DNA of 64,000 nucleotides from NCBI RefSeq assembly GCF_905475395.1, contig NC_058339.1:20096001-20160000 (forward strand), written 5' to 3'. The stretch's first letter is position 1. The number at the start of each line of letters is the position of its first letter. Made by a program: the position numbers and the translations under genes. This document shows positions 1-13,019 of this stretch, one piece after another. The notes below the pieces were generated by a model, which saw nothing but the letters and a program-made list of their open reading frames with translations, did no database searches and had not been told where the DNA came from. The DNA comes from Chrysoperla carnea. Lineage: Eukaryota > Arthropoda > Insecta > Neuroptera > Chrysopidae.

Positions 1-383
1 TATAAACAAAAATTTTCCTTAAACAAATTTTTTATATTTAAAAATAACAAAAACACTTACTTACGTACTTAGTAACTGATATGCACGTAATAGAAAATTT
101 TCAAGATAATCACAAAAAAATATAACAATGATTCTATCAAAGGTTGTGCTTGTAGAATGTGGAATACTAAAATTTAAGAAGAGTAGTTTTGCAAACTTTA
201 TAGTTTAACATATTGATCTTTAAACTATACAATCATTTCTGGTAATGTGATAATACGATTACATTATTTATAAAAATAAAAACATATGTACTTTATTATT
301 TATTTATGATTTTATCATAAAATTAAGTATACAAAAAATATCATCATTTTTAATAAGAACAATATTTTAAAAATAATTATATA

Positions 384-483
384 TTTCTGATAAAATGTCA
401 AATATCATTATTTGAAATAAGAAATAGGAAATTTCTGATAAAATGTCAAATATAAAGTTATTTGAAATAAGAAATAGGAAATA
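384..483 (+). repeat. Tandem duplication, 48-bp unit, two copies
   Basis: The unit TTTCTGATAAAATGTCAAAT... ending GAAATAAGAAATAGGAAA occurs at 384 and again at 432, with a three-base change in the middle. No function is apparent. Confidence 0.85.
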
Positions 484-1055
484 TTAATAAGACTTTTCGG
501 AAATACGAACACGTTACGAAAGTTTTATTAATTTAATTTTCTTAACGCAATCTCCAAATTTCAATAAATGCTAGAAGGATGCAATTTTTTGCATTCGATA
601 TAGAATAGCTTGAAACTTTTGATATACTAGTTTAGATTAGATTTGAGATAGGAGAAAATCTTTTGTACAGTGACCAAATTGTCAGCCTTATCGTTTCAAT
701 CGGCTTCTCTGAGTACCTAGCCAATGATGATTTTGTTATGTTTACCCAAATTTTACAAATTTCGATAGTGATTCGGTTACACATTTATTTAGAGCATACA
801 CTTCTGTTAGCTTGGCTGTCAAAGGGGATATGCTGTCAACATATGATGACAAACCATCCTTAGAATAGGATGAACCATTTGCGATGCAATAAAAGGTTGA
901 CCGTAGCTATTTCACAACTTTAACCGGTAAGCTTCAGCTTTCGCCTCAAAAAAGAAATTAGAAGCAATTAGTTGAGTCTATTTTAGAGTTTGGGATTCAT
1001 TAAAAATATTCCTTGTAAAACTATATCTGAAAAAGCTAGAAAAATTTTGGAAAAG
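484..1055. other. AT-rich, no feature seen
   Basis: No repeat termini or coding signal. The short frame at 663-863 begins at a non-ATG codon and has no recognisable content. Confidence 0.5.
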
Positions 1056-1268
1056 TCCGAAAATATTAAAGAAATTATTAATCAATCATTTAATGACAGA
1101 AAATGGTAATAAATTGAGACTCTTTTGGAAGAAATATTCTGAGTTACTACTTTTCTGAACAATTTTTTAGTAACTCTAATATTTCTCCCGAAAGATTCTC
1201 AATTTATTACCATTGCCATTTTCTGTCATTTAAATGATTTGATTAATAATTTATTTAATGTTTTCAGA
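1056..1268. repeat. Long imperfect inverted repeat (foldback)
   Basis: The left arm, about 1056-1148, contains TTTAATGACAGAAAATGGTA and ATAAATTGAGA. It is mirrored by the right arm, about 1169-1268, with TCTCAATTTATTACCATTG and CCATTTTCTGTCATTTAAAT. The centre is GAGTTACT...AGTAACTC. Arms of roughly 90 bases with a short loop suggest a foldback transposable element relic. Confidence 0.8.
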
Positions 1269-2644
1269 ATATTCTTATTCTTTTTCTTAATTTTAAACTA
1301 AGTATTCTGAGTTCCATAACAGATTTATTGCCGCAAAGGATTAACAAAATAAAGATTTTTAAAGAAAACAATTTTTTTAGTTATGCAAATATCAATGATA
1401 TCAATAATCTGTAATTAAATTATTATTGATTATATGAAATTATTAAGATATAATTCTACAATTATTTTTATGATGTCAATAAAATATATTTTTTCATAAA
1501 ACGACCCAGAATGATTAAAGTACAAATAAAAATTACTTACACGATAGTAAAACATAGACTGATTAAAAAATCTGATTTTCAATATTTTAATAATATTTTT
1601 TACTAGAGGAGATAGCAGAGTTTTAATGCGCATGGGTCGTATGAGTCGTTTAGAAAAGTTTAGGTATAAGAAAATCCATGTATCCTGTCGAAATACATCG
1701 ATTTCTTTTTACGAACTGCTTCAACTAAGAAATGCAGCAATCTTCTTAAATATGATCTAAAAAAATTTTTGATTAAACCTTGTTTGTTAAGTCAAACGCT
1801 CCTAGACGGATTTTTGCCAAACTTCAACTTATTAATATGAACTAGGCTTAACGATGTTCCAGCATGGTATTTGCAGTTTCTATGTTAAAGCAATGGTACA
1901 ATTTTTTTTTCGACAGAATTTAACGAAAAATTAAATTTAAGAATTTAATAATGCTTACTATTAATTCCCAAAGTTTCAGAAATTTTGACCGTTTAAAATG
2001 GGAAATAATTATGCCAACGTCCCAATTTCGATCAATTTACGTCAAAATTAATATCTCGAAAGTGAAAATTAATTTCTAAATTTTTTTTTTAGAATTGTAT
2101 TGTATAAACATTTTTTTCTACTTTTTCTTCAATATATAATAATATCATAAAAAATAGTTGGAGAGACCGGACATTTTACATGCTTTAAATGGGACATGAC
2201 CCTCAAAATCGCGAACTTTGTCTTTAAATATCTCGCGACCTAAACGGTCAAAAATTATGAAATTTTAGGAATTCATAAATAAAGCTATTATAAACCCGAG
2301 AAAAAAAATTCGGCCAAATCTGTCGAAAAGTGATTTCATGCTGGTACTACCTTAATGTATAATTTTTACACTTTTATAACATTACCAAACTCAAATTGTT
2401 GATGAGATTACAGGGAGTTCGGGAAATAATAAATACAAGTAATTACTATCTCAACTTAAATTTTTTTGTTAATTTCTGACGACGCAGTATTGTAGTATGA
2501 AAAATTTGAATATATATTCAGTAGAACTTTACGATATTATGTATTAGATGAAGGAAAATATTGGACACTAGTGGGCGGACCCACGGTGAACAAAAGTCTC
2601 CGTGTAGTGCCTTTTTTGCAAGTGCACAGGAACAATTTGAAATT
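1269..2644. other. Gene-free AT-rich DNA
   Basis: Some phrases (TTTGACCGTTTAAAATGGGA at about 1985, GCGACCTAAACGGTCAAAA at about 2235) look like mutually inverted relics of a repeat, but no ends could be fixed. Nothing coding. Confidence 0.4.
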
Positions 2645-2760
2645 TGCTCTTTAAAATGGAAAAACGTAATTTAATGGAGAGAGTATTTCTATATATGTTT
2701 CAAGTGCGAAATTAGGGTTCCGTATCCAAAAATTTGTCGGGGGTTTTTTAAATTTTAAAG
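2645..2760 (+). repeat. Dispersed repeat D fragment
   Basis: Shares GTTTCAAGTGCGA...TTCCGTA and AAAATTTGTCGGGGG with fragments at 6345-6415 and 23695-23845, and more weakly at 3296-3345. It is an interspersed repeat of unknown class with no coding capacity visible. Confidence 0.6.
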
Positions 2761-3445
2761 AATTACATATTGCATATTTCATTTGGTATCATTCCTTAAG
2801 TAATATTTAACTAAATTAATAACATATCCGTGCTATTTAAGTTTTTTAATGTATTTTTTATCAAAATTGTCGTAAATGATAATTAATGTGATAATAAAAA
2901 AATTGAAATAAAACTATTAAAAATAAAAATTTTCACGTGTCCCAAGAATATAGCAACATTTCAAAAGTTTGTTATACATTCCGCACGGATCGAGCTAGTA
3001 TTATGTAATTAAAATAATTTTTTGAATTTGTAATAAATAATTGCTTAAGTACCACTCGCGTCCATTTATCACGTGTGTTCAACCTTTTTTTATATGATAA
3101 TATTTTATGTAAATACTTATGCTTATTGCCCTTGAAAACAACAAGTAATTTGTTGTATTAAAATAAATCTATTTGCAATAGTTTTTATGAATAAATAAAA
3201 TAATATTCTGTTTATTTACAATAAAAAATTTTATCGCCTCTCGTTTTACGGCGTTTACCAATTTTGTTTGAAAGGAAATTTGATCGAGATTGCTCATAAC
3301 TATGTTTCAAGTGCAAGTTTAGGGTTCCGCACCCCATAATTGCCATAACAGCTAGAAAAGAGATGATGATCTAAACGGTTAAGAGTAAATTTGCTTGAAA
3401 CATATCCAAGAACACTCTCGATCTAATATCGTAACGCCAGAATAT

Positions 3446-3806
3446 TTCAAACAAAAGTTGTTAATTTTTTTATAAGGTACATTTTTTAACCTTTAAACTT
3501 TTTTTCTATCTCTAATGATTGACAAGATGGGTTCTACGGACCCAGGATCCAACTGACCTATGTTGAACATTTACGAACTCAATTTCACTTTTTACGTTCT
3601 GAGTAAGCTATAAAAATTCTAATTCGATATCTCTTTTGGCTTTGAGTTATGATATTGACAGACAGTCAACCGGAAATGGACTCTTTTGGAGATTTTATAA
3701 ACACCCATATCAAAATTTTGTTCGTTGGATTAATATTTTTAAGCGTTGCAAGCTTGGGACTAAACTGAATATGTAATATATATCAGGACATAAAAATATG
3801 ATTTTC
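3446..3806 (+). mobile_element. Repeat A, truncated and diverged copy
   Basis: Contains the family landmarks ATATTTCAAACAAAAGTTG, the GACAGACAGTCAACCGGAAA block, and ATATTTTTAAGCGTTGCAAG followed by CTTGGGACTAAACT. The left part before the TTTCAAACAAAAG block is missing and the right terminus is degraded. See the fuller copies at 16188, 21096 and 57761. Confidence 0.75.
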
Positions 3807-6344
3807 TCACGTTTGATGAAGTTTGAGGACTATCCCGATCAAAGTTTGTACGAAAATTGAGAACTCTAACCACCAAAATTTCATGATTTTTAAAATCTCC
3901 CTTACTTGTAAAAGTGCTAACTCATCTACACAGATGAATTATCCATAAGGCAAAGTAGGCACGGGGTACAAAGAAACACGCGCGTCGATTTTTTTAAGCA
4001 AATATAAAATTAATTGTGTAAGTATAAGTGTGGAAAAATTACAATCCCTTGACATTTTTACAGTTATTCAAATGTATGACAGCCTAATTCATAAAATTTG
4101 TGCAGAAACGGGAAATAATAAAAAAAGAACAGCAATTTATCAAACATCGTCTAATTAAATATTGATACAGTTTAAGTCACATAAATACGTATCTAATAAG
4201 TAAAGTTGCAATAATTAATTATTGTGAATGATGGGGTTTGAAATTTGTAATTGAAGGTTACACTTAAACATAATCGTACAGTTCATTATAATATCTATTA
4301 GTACTTATGAATATTTATTTAATAATAAGCCATTAATTTTTAAAAACGTGTTCATTTTTTATAAATTGTATAAAGACAGGGAAGTATCTTGTTTTTATTC
4401 AACACTGAGAAACTGAGAATGAAAAAAATATTTGTTAAAAAAATTAATTAAGAATGTACGAGCGACAAAAGGCTTTTTTATCTTGCATTTTAGAGAGTTT
4501 GTGAAACCAATAAAAGTTGTTTATTTGGACCATAAAATACCTAAATTAGACAGTACCCTTTGAAAAGCTATACTTTAATAATCATAAAAAGACAGTCGCT
4601 AGTAGATAAGTTTAGAAAAACTAGCCGAATACTTAGTCAAATACAGTTAAATGAAAACTATCAAATACAGTTAATGAAATCTAGCCAATGAAAACTAAGC
4701 ATGATAGAAAGCTACCGATACGCTACTGATTATTTTATTACATAGTGACATTTCAGAAGATATGGGTTTTGCATATTCAAATAGTCATACATTTATAGTT
4801 CATAAACATATTTATAAAAGATTATTGCATAATCAATTTTATTTGGCTACTATTCTGATGGATTTTTTTTTTACAGTAACAAAAAAAACTTTGACAACTA
4901 TCGATGCCCTTGTTGAATAGAAAATATTTAAACCTGGACTTAAAAATATTTGTGTCTAATTGTTGGAAATTATACAGAAGACAAGAGTAAAACAATCAGC
5001 AGGAGAAAACTAACACAAAAAAGAACTTTTACGTTGAAAGTCTGCCCAAAAATCAAAAGCAGTAAAATCAATATTTTTGCTACGAAACATCAAATAGCTT
5101 TTGCATCCTGTAGGTCTTTGTTCAACGCTTAATTTGATCAGGAGGAAGCCATCTATCGATAAATATACTAGATGGCTTGAATGGTTCACTTAAAACAACA
5201 AGGGATCATTATATCCTGAGGGATCATTATGTAGCACTTTCCCCTATTACAATTAATTAAGTGAAGCATAAACTAAGAATTAAGTTAACAATTTCAATTG
5301 TTGGTTTAAGGAAGTTATTTCCCAAAACTTTATTTTTATTTATAATACAGCGAAGTAAAAACAGAAAGCAAAAAATTTTGTAAACATAAACTGGCATAAA
5401 CTAACTAGCAACATGTATTAAAGCTTACCGATTAAATGTCAAAATCATTTGCAATGAAGTCATATTATACTTTCGATAACACTTTTTCCAATTTAAAAAG
5501 CTATAATTTAAAATATTGAATTTTAAATCTAAAACATATTTATAATTCTTATCTGCTTACATTTTGATCAAAAATTCACAAAAACCATGGATACTTTAAA
5601 AAAAATGTCAAAATAAATTAAGTAAAAAGTTCCAAAAATTTGAGGTAAATTTTCACAATAATTTCGATTTTAGATTACAGAAAACTAAAAGAAAAACCGT
5701 AAGTAACGATAAACCGGATACAATTCTTTCTTTCAATATTTTATGTGTATCACATTTCTCCCTGTTTTACGCAAGCTTATCATCATATACTTCATAAAAG
5801 AGGCATACAATAAATAATTACTATTTTATAATCTTCTTTAATATTTTGGTGAATACCTACATTCCAGAAAAATAATCATTGATAAACGTAATGCATTTTA
5901 AACTCGAAATATAGCAACTTCCTTATAAAAGTTATCTAAAAGGTATTTATGCACACCCACGATATAATAAATTACGTTATGAAATTCAATACAATTAGAA
6001 ATTATTTCATTAAAAAATTAATTTTAAAAAATGCTATAATTATTATGTGAAAGAAAATATGTATATACAGTACAGTGTCTACAATCCAAACGAGACTAAT
6101 TATAGTGCCAAACCCAGATGGATATTAAATAGACTGTCAGATAGTGGACATATTTTTTTCAGGCAGCAAGTGCTTGACTATATGCATTAATGCAGATTCT
6201 CTACATCCTTTTATAGGCCCAACCCGAAATTTTCTCGACTTTTAGGACTAAAAAGAGTAAACGGTTCACCTATTCGGCTGGCATCATTTGTCTTTTTAAT
6301 TAACCTCCAAACTAAAAAAAGGATGTCTGTCTGTTTCATTTGAA
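3807..6344. other. Gene-free AT-rich DNA with minor relics
   Basis: A frame at 4950-5132 (reading IFATKHQIAFASCRSLFNA near its end) starts at a non-ATG codon and may be a transposon relic. A small inverted repeat GCCATCTATCG...TAGATGGC lies at 5149-5176. No gene is supported. Confidence 0.4.
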
Positions 6345-6415
6345 AGGTAATTTAACGGAGAGTGTTCTTAGCTGTTTCAAGTGTGAGCTTGAGGTTCCGT
6401 ACCCGAAAAAATTGC
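6345..6415 (+). repeat. Dispersed repeat D fragment
   Basis: Carries AACGGAGAGTGTTCTTAG, CTGTTTCAAGTGTGAG and GGTTCCGTACCCGAAAAAAT, as in the copies at 2645 and 23695. Confidence 0.6.
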
Positions 6416-7508
6416 AACTGCATGACATATAATTTTAACATATAAATAATTACTATGGAAATGAATGGTCAAATAAACCTGGCTTAATTCATTTCGAAAA
6501 GTTAAATGGTAAAATAATTAGGTAATTCAAAACAATAATTCAAAAGAAAAAACTGAACTCAATTATTTCAATTTCAATTAAAATATTTCCAAAAATTTGT
6601 CCCAAAAAATGATAGCTTTCTAAGTATCCTTTTCATCTCATCTGATGTCCTTGACCATCACTTTGATATTGACTTAAGGAAGAGTGTTATAAGTTTAAAG
6701 TGTTTATCTGTCCGTCTGTGTGTTTCTCAGTGGAATCGTATCCCCCAAACAGTCGAACTGACTTGATTGAGAACATTTTATAGCTCAAGTTTCTAAAAAT
6801 CGGTTTACAAGGAATAAATCCACATTTGTCCCGATTTTTTTAAATTTTGTAAATTTCAAGAACATGCGTGCAATGTGCACGTTTGTAAATTTTCTTTAGT
6901 TAAATTCAATGGCAGTCCGGTATTTTAACTCGAACTATTGACCTACGACTCTACGTGAACAATACCTGAGTAAGTGTTTTGTAACAATGGTTCCCACACA
7001 AAAGACAATATTTCACATTCTATATTAGGTGCAGATAATTGTATACACAAAATCAATAATTATATAGATAGATCTAAAATGTCAAAAGTTATTGAGATAA
7101 ATAATTGTATTATTTTTTGTATGTATGTTCCACGAGTAGATTTTGTGGAGGTTGCCGTGTCAAGAATCTTCTCTCCTTCCAATTTTATTGTACTTTTGAA
7201 TAAAAATTGGTATCGCCTCAATTTCATGATCCGCGACTGGTGTGTGTTCACTGACATTACTATATGATTAAAAATTATATTTTCTAAATATGATTAATAT
7301 ATTTCCTTGATCGATTTTAGATCATTGACTTGGAAGATGTATTTAGTACAATGAACAAATAAGAATTATTAATTTTTTTTAATCAAATAATATCCATTCC
7401 TATTATAATATATTAGAACATGTATTAAACCGCAAAATAGCGTTCCGGTCAATGATAATACATAGCTTATAAAGTCATTACCTTTATACACTTATACACA
7501 AATAAAAT

Positions 7509-7754
7509 CACTGAAATATAGAGATACTGGAACGCTCTCTAGCTCGCTAGGAGCGAGGAGACAGAGAAAGGAAATGACGGGTATACATGTCTTTCTCGTA
7601 TGTATGTATGTCACATGCTTTCTTTATCAATGCGCATGAGCAGAAGAGTTAGAAAGAAACATGTATACCCGCCCGAATCATGCTGCACCGTCCTCGCTTA
7701 CCACTCGTAAGGCGCTATAGGCAGTGAGCGTTCCAGTATCTCTATATTTCAGTG
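7509..7754. mobile_element. hAT-type MITE, 246 bp, with 8-bp target duplication
   Basis: Perfect 29-base terminal inverted repeats begin CACTGAAATATAGAGATACT at both ends. Both flanks carry AATAAAAT (7501-7508 and 7755-7762), an exact 8-bp target-site duplication as expected for hAT transposons. Subterminal blocks are also inverted (GGGTATACATGTCTTTCT against AGAAAGAAACATGTATACCC), so most of the element can fold back. No transposase is present. The exact termini and duplication imply a fairly recent insertion. Confidence 0.93.
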
Positions 7755-7939
7755 AATAAAATGAGTTGCAAAAATTTTCAAATTATTTCCAAAACTAGCT
7801 TGATCTCACTTATATCCCTTCCAAACACTTGAACGGATTGTTTTACGCAGCTAAAAGATATGAACAGTTTTAAATTTCTTTAATTGTATAATAGTCATAA
7901 TTCATTGAGTATATCAGAATATATGGCCATGAATGGTGT

Positions 7940-8045
7940 CAGATTAAATTTAATTTTTACCTTTTTAAAATATCTTTATAAATTATAGCTCATGTGTTAT
8001 TCTGATGAATGAGCTATATTGCTGTACATTTTCATTATTAACCAG
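7940..8045 (+). repeat. Shared retroelement-like 3' fragment
   Basis: TATCTTTATAAATTATAG, CATGTGTTATTCTGATG and GAGCTATATTGCTGTACA recur at 14,523-14,720. There the copy continues into GCGTAACAAACAAACAAACA and a TATAATATATAG tail, as in 3' ends of insect non-LTR elements. The class is assigned by resemblance only. Confidence 0.6.
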
Positions 8046-8084
8046 TAAATATATTTAATTAATAATATCCAAAAAGATGAAAAG

Positions 8085-8668
8085 TGTCGAAAAAGCGAAA
8101 AAAAATTTCTGTCTCCAATTTCGATAAAAATCAGTATATAAGTTAATTTTGACCCAAAAAATTCAAAAATCGGGTTTATTTTGTTATTGAATGCGTAGTT
8201 TCTGAGAAAATCGCCCTTCGAGTGATATTTTGGATGATATCTCAGAAACTATGAATCCAATGATTAAACCAACCCGATTTTTGAATTTTTTGGGTCAAAA
8301 TTACCTTATAAACTAATTTTTATCGAAATTGCAGACAAAAAATTTTTTTGGATTCTTTGCAATTTTTTCAAGGGCACCCCCTTCAAAAAAAATCGAAAAA
8401 ATCGAGAAAAATTTTCTGTCTCCAATTTCGATAAAAATCAGTTTATAAGGTAATTTTGACCCAAAAAATTCAAAAATCGGGTTTATTTTTTTATTGGATG
8501 CGTATTTTCTGAGAAAATCGCACTTCGAGTGGTATTTTGGATGATATCTCAAAAACTATGAATCCAATCAATAAACTAACCCGATTTTTGAATTTTTTGG
8601 GTCAAAATTATCTTTTAAACTGATTTTTATCGAAATTGGAATTGGAAACAAAAAATTTTTCACGATTT
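8085..8668. repeat. Tandem palindromic repeat C, about 307-bp unit, two copies
   Basis: CTGTCTCCAATTTCGATAAA occurs at 8109 and 8416. Within each unit the left half (TTTTGACCCAAAAAATTCAA, AAATCGGGTTT, GTTTCTGAGA) is the inverse of the right half (TCTCAGAAACTATGAATCCA, AACCCGATTTTTGAA, TTTTTTGGGTCAAAA). The array is thus a tandem of palindromes. Open reading frames inside it are by-products. A partial copy lies at 25,225-25,420. Confidence 0.88.
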
Positions 8669-9449
8669 TTTTTAAAGAGGGGAACACACTTTGAATTATT
8701 GTACAGTTTCATACATACAAGATACGCGCGAAAAACATAAAAAGTAATAAGAGTAGAAAGTAAGGCGGACAGTACTTTTTGCTTGACGTATATGTTTCTT
8801 CCATTTTCACAAATTGGTAAAACTGTCTTCAAAGGCTTTCCCTTAAAAATTAATTGCTTTTGAGTTAAAACAAACTTCATTAACATGAGAAAAAAGAGAA
8901 AAAATTTTCTTTACGTTTATGATATTTTTCATCACAATCATATTTTGATTTTATGATTTTTCACATAATTTTATTAGAGTACATTAAAAGTCGTAAAAAT
9001 ATAATGACGTGTAAAAAAACATGATTTCGAATGGTAACAAATGCATTGAGTACATATAAATAATCAAGTGATAAAATTGCATACTTAAGTTTAAATGGTT
9101 AATATAAAACCACTTCATGTAATTATATATCTAGGTACTCGTTTATGTAATAGTTTATGTAATATCATATTACACACATTTTATAACATTTTTCTATTTC
9201 AATATTTCAAGTACAATGTAATTTAAACTAACTCATTTTTACGATACAAAACAATTCAAAAGTACCTACTTTTATTCTTAGAAATTTTATATGATAAAAT
9301 ACGATGTATCCCGAGTCAGTTCCAAAACTTTGTAAAATATTCTGTGAAGTTCATTTCTGTCATCTAGCGTTATTCTTTGCTTTGAACCTTATGTGTTATG
9401 AAGTGATTTATTATATCACTATATAATAATAAAACAAAGACGCATCCCA

Positions 9450-9893
9450 CACATGCATATCGGTTCATGTCACACATACATAAGTGATATTCCCATATAA
9501 TACATTCTATACAATTTGCGCCTAATTTGCACCTTCACGGGTAAACAATGCTGTTTACGAAAAAATGTTTCAAAAAAGTTGTTTATTTTTTTATAAGGAA
9601 CATTTTTTTTACCTTTAATCTTTTGTTCTATCTCTAACGGTTTACTAAATGGATCCTACGGACCCAAGACCCAATTGACCTATGTTGCTCATTTAAAAAC
9701 TCGACTTCACTTTTTACGTCCTGAGTAACACTGTAAACATTTCAGCATGATATCTTTTTTCTAAAATAGACTAATTAGGTGATTTTATGAACCCCTATAC
9801 CAAAATTTTGTTCGTAGCATCAATATTTTTAAGCGTTTCAAACTTGGGACTAAACTTAGTATACCTTGTATAATACATATATACATGGTATAA
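9450..9893 (+). mobile_element. Repeat A copy
   Basis: Family landmarks in order: CACACATACATAAGTGATAT, GGGTAAACAATGCTGTTTAC, TTTTGTTCTATCTCTAACGG, GACCCAATTGACCTATGTTG, TTTTAAGCGTTTCAAACTTG, and the right end TATACATGGTATAA. The initial ATACCATGTATA end is missing. Nothing coding was found. Confidence 0.85.
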
Positions 9894-10460
9894 AAATGGA
9901 CAGTTTTATCAAACTTATTGATTAAACTTACTGTAAAGAAGAAAAACCTTGGATAATTCTATTTTCTATAACTTTTTTTTTTAATTCTCAGAAATTGGAT
10001 AGTAATTGAGGAAGTCGTATTTCTTTAATTTAAAAACTTTTACGTTCTTTGACACTTGTAGCACGGTTGTTATGAGACACTCCATATAAAATAATAATAT
10101 ATAAATTACTTAATTTTTTAATTCAAAGGTAAGTAATTAATACTTTAAAAATTCTATTAAAAAAACATAAGTTAGTGTTTTTTTATGGATGCATAAGCTC
10201 CAAGGTTATTGAACTTATAAATTTGAAACTAATTTTCATTGTTATCTCTATAAAAACACAACGAACATTGAAAGCACACTAGCCATGTAAAAATCTAACG
10301 AATAGAAATTATAAAATTTTTTAGTTTATAAGTTTTTGTATAAATTTATTTATATGAAAGAGGAAGCATTTAATTAATGTCAATAAAATACAGATTAAAC
10401 ATGAAAAATGCTAAAAACCTTCAATAATATTATATTGACATAATAAAAGCTAGAAATATA

Positions 10461-10898
10461 CTGGGTGATTTAAAAAATATTGACAACCTTCAGTTTTATA
10501 GGTTCCTTGTAGCAACAGGAGCAAAAAAGTTCATATGAACATTTGGTCTAAGACTTTTCATTTTCGAGTTATAGGGTGTGCAAAATTATGATAATGATCA
10601 TAAACATATGGACAAGAACTTTTCATTTTCGAGATATTCAATCTTTTAATTTCTAAACAAAATTTTCCGTATATCTCGAAAATGAAAAGAAGTTGATCGT
10701 TGTGTTTATATGACCTTTTTCGGTATTTTTATGTATCGAGACTCAAAAAATATAATCCTATTTTTTTTTACTTAACTTTATCACGCTGCTTTTCGATATT
10801 GAAAAATTTTATACCATATGCTCATATAATGTTTTTTATCCTTTATAATCCAAGGATCCGATATCTAAAGTTTGTCAATCAGTTATTTAATCACCCTG
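10461..10898. mobile_element. TA-flanked MITE (mariner-like), 438 bp
   Basis: The left end CTGGGTGATTTAAAAAATAT, with TGACAACCTT after it, pairs with the right end AAGTTTGTCAATCAG, TTATTTAATCACCCTG. Both ends are flanked by TA. The interior repeats CTTTTCATTTTCGAG twice and its inverse once. The small reading frame inside has no resemblance to a transposase. Confidence 0.75.
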
Positions 10899-12255
10899 TA
10901 TAGTGTTCTATCATTCGTGGCTTTGCATGTAAAAAATATAATAAGAGAGCTAATAGACTCTTTCTGGTAAGATTATAATTTAATTTCAGTAACTTTAATG
11001 AAATCCTCCGCTCACCAAAATAACTCTTACGTTGGTACAAATTCCTGTTCATTTTATGAATAGTCTTAAAAGGGGGTATTTGCTAATATTTTTTTATTAA
11101 AAGGCTTTGAGATGTTTGGCCAATGCAAACATTGAGATGTTTGGCCAATATCACATTTAGATTATCGATTATTTAAGTTTTTATACTGTATATTTTAATT
11201 TTTGTATCTTTTAAAGATTATGAAAATAAACGCTTTAAACTGAGTGAGATCCACTGAAAATAAGATTGACTGAGATAACTACGTGAGATTTACTAAAATG
11301 GGATATTTGCTAATATTTTTTTATAAAATGGATGAAAATATTGAGATGCCTGCTTCAATTTCCTATGTTTGGGAAGTTTAAATTTATTCTTTAATACGAA
11401 TTTTATAATATTCCCCTTTTCTATAAAATTGGGCTTGGTACTTCGTGCATAATCTATTACTTAAAAGCTCATCACTCGAAAGGTTCAACTTCTTATTAGT
11501 TTCTGCTGAATATTTATTCTATTTGTATCAGATGGAAAATCAGTTGCAATTTACTGTATAATATCTAATAAAAATCGGTCGGCTTTTATATCTCTCGAGG
11601 TCAGAAGGATACATCAAAAAAATTTCATTAATGCATTTAAAATTATGTATAACCTCTTTTTAAAAAAAATTACATTTGACTTTGAAAATAACTTCTAAGT
11701 GAATGCATTTTAATAATAAAATATATATCAATATTTATTACATTGATTGATTGATTTGATGGATGATACGTTAATTAATTAATAATAAATAAAATAAAAA
11801 AAGGGAAATTAACAACAACAACTAAACTGCACCACACGAGTCAATCAATGGGAGACAAGTCTATTAAATTGTCTAACATCTTTATTTATAAAAAAAAAGA
11901 GTATTGCGCGCTTTATTAAATTTATGTGATACGATTAGTACCGCAGCTTGTAAAGAGAAATTTTAATCAATGTTTCTCGACGAACTTTTGATTTACACTA
12001 ATAAAGCAGCCGTAATCTCCAACTTAAATAATCCATCGATTCCATGAAACATCCTTGGCAAATTTTCAAATTTTTAAAGCACTAGTCTTCCATAGAGTTT
12101 ATTTACAGTGGAATAACAAAACATATCGAGCACAAATCGTCTATTAGCTGTTAAACTGACGCCTGTTAGAAACAATGGCTTCGAAACTCATTCGAACCGA
12201 ACGCGATGTTCTTAGGTCCAAGGGATATTTTAAAACAAATAACATAAATAAAGTA
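10899..12255. other. Gene-free, AT-rich
   Basis: A short direct repeat GAGATGTTTGGCCAATG/AT at about 11,108 and 11,132 is the only structure seen. No coding signal. Confidence 0.4.
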
Positions 12256-13019
12256 CAGTCAAACCTGGATAAGCACAATCTCATTCTCGCTTATAGAGGT
12301 TTCTCACTAACCCGAGTTTCTCGCTAATGCAGGTACATGGGTAGCGTTTCTCTCTTATAGAAGTACGCAGCAATAACAAGTCACAGCAAGTACGAATGTA
12401 TTTTTATTGTAGCTATTCGTTGTGTGCGTAGTCATGGTAGGGATAATAAAATCGATGCCAGCGCTTTAAGTGAAAAATTTTGGAGATAAAGTGGGCTGTT
12501 ATGACTAATTTGCAATTATTTACATGTTAATGATATAGAAACTGTCAAATTAAAATGATTGAAAAACACTAATTAATTAAACTTAATGCATTAAAAATTG
12601 TGAAAATAAGAAATCAAATTGTACAAATATTATTTTTCAAATGTTAATTATCGTAATTATTTATTTAAATTTGTGAAACAAGAATATTAAATTTTAAATG
12701 TAAGTTTTCAATGCAATCCACACAATTATATATGCATCCATTAATTCTATAATTAAAGTAGTGTATCGTTGTCATGGAAACGAAATTCACGCTCGGAGCG
12801 AATAGTTTCTCCTAAATTATATAAATAAATAAAGCTCGACTGTCGCTTATAGATAAGTAGCAGTCTCACTTACGGAGGTCCATGAGGGAAAAACGACTCT
12901 CTCTTACAGAGGTTTCTGTTTCTCGCTAATAGAGGTTTTGGGAGCTTAAAATGACGAGCCCTGGCTATTACTCTCACATTTTCTCACTTATCCAGTTCTC
13001 ACTTACTCAGTTTTGACTG
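12256..13019. mobile_element. pogo/Tigger-like non-autonomous element, 764 bp
   Basis: The left end is CAGTCAAACCTGGATAAGCA. The right end, read inverted, is CAGTCAAAACTGAGTAAGTG. Both are flanked by TA, the target-site preference of the Tc1/mariner-pogo group, whose Tigger-type ends start similarly. The interior is full of repeated CTTATAGAGGTTTCTC-like blocks near both ends (12,290-12,330 and 12,895-12,950) and a diverged AT-rich core. There is no transposase frame. Confidence 0.82.
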
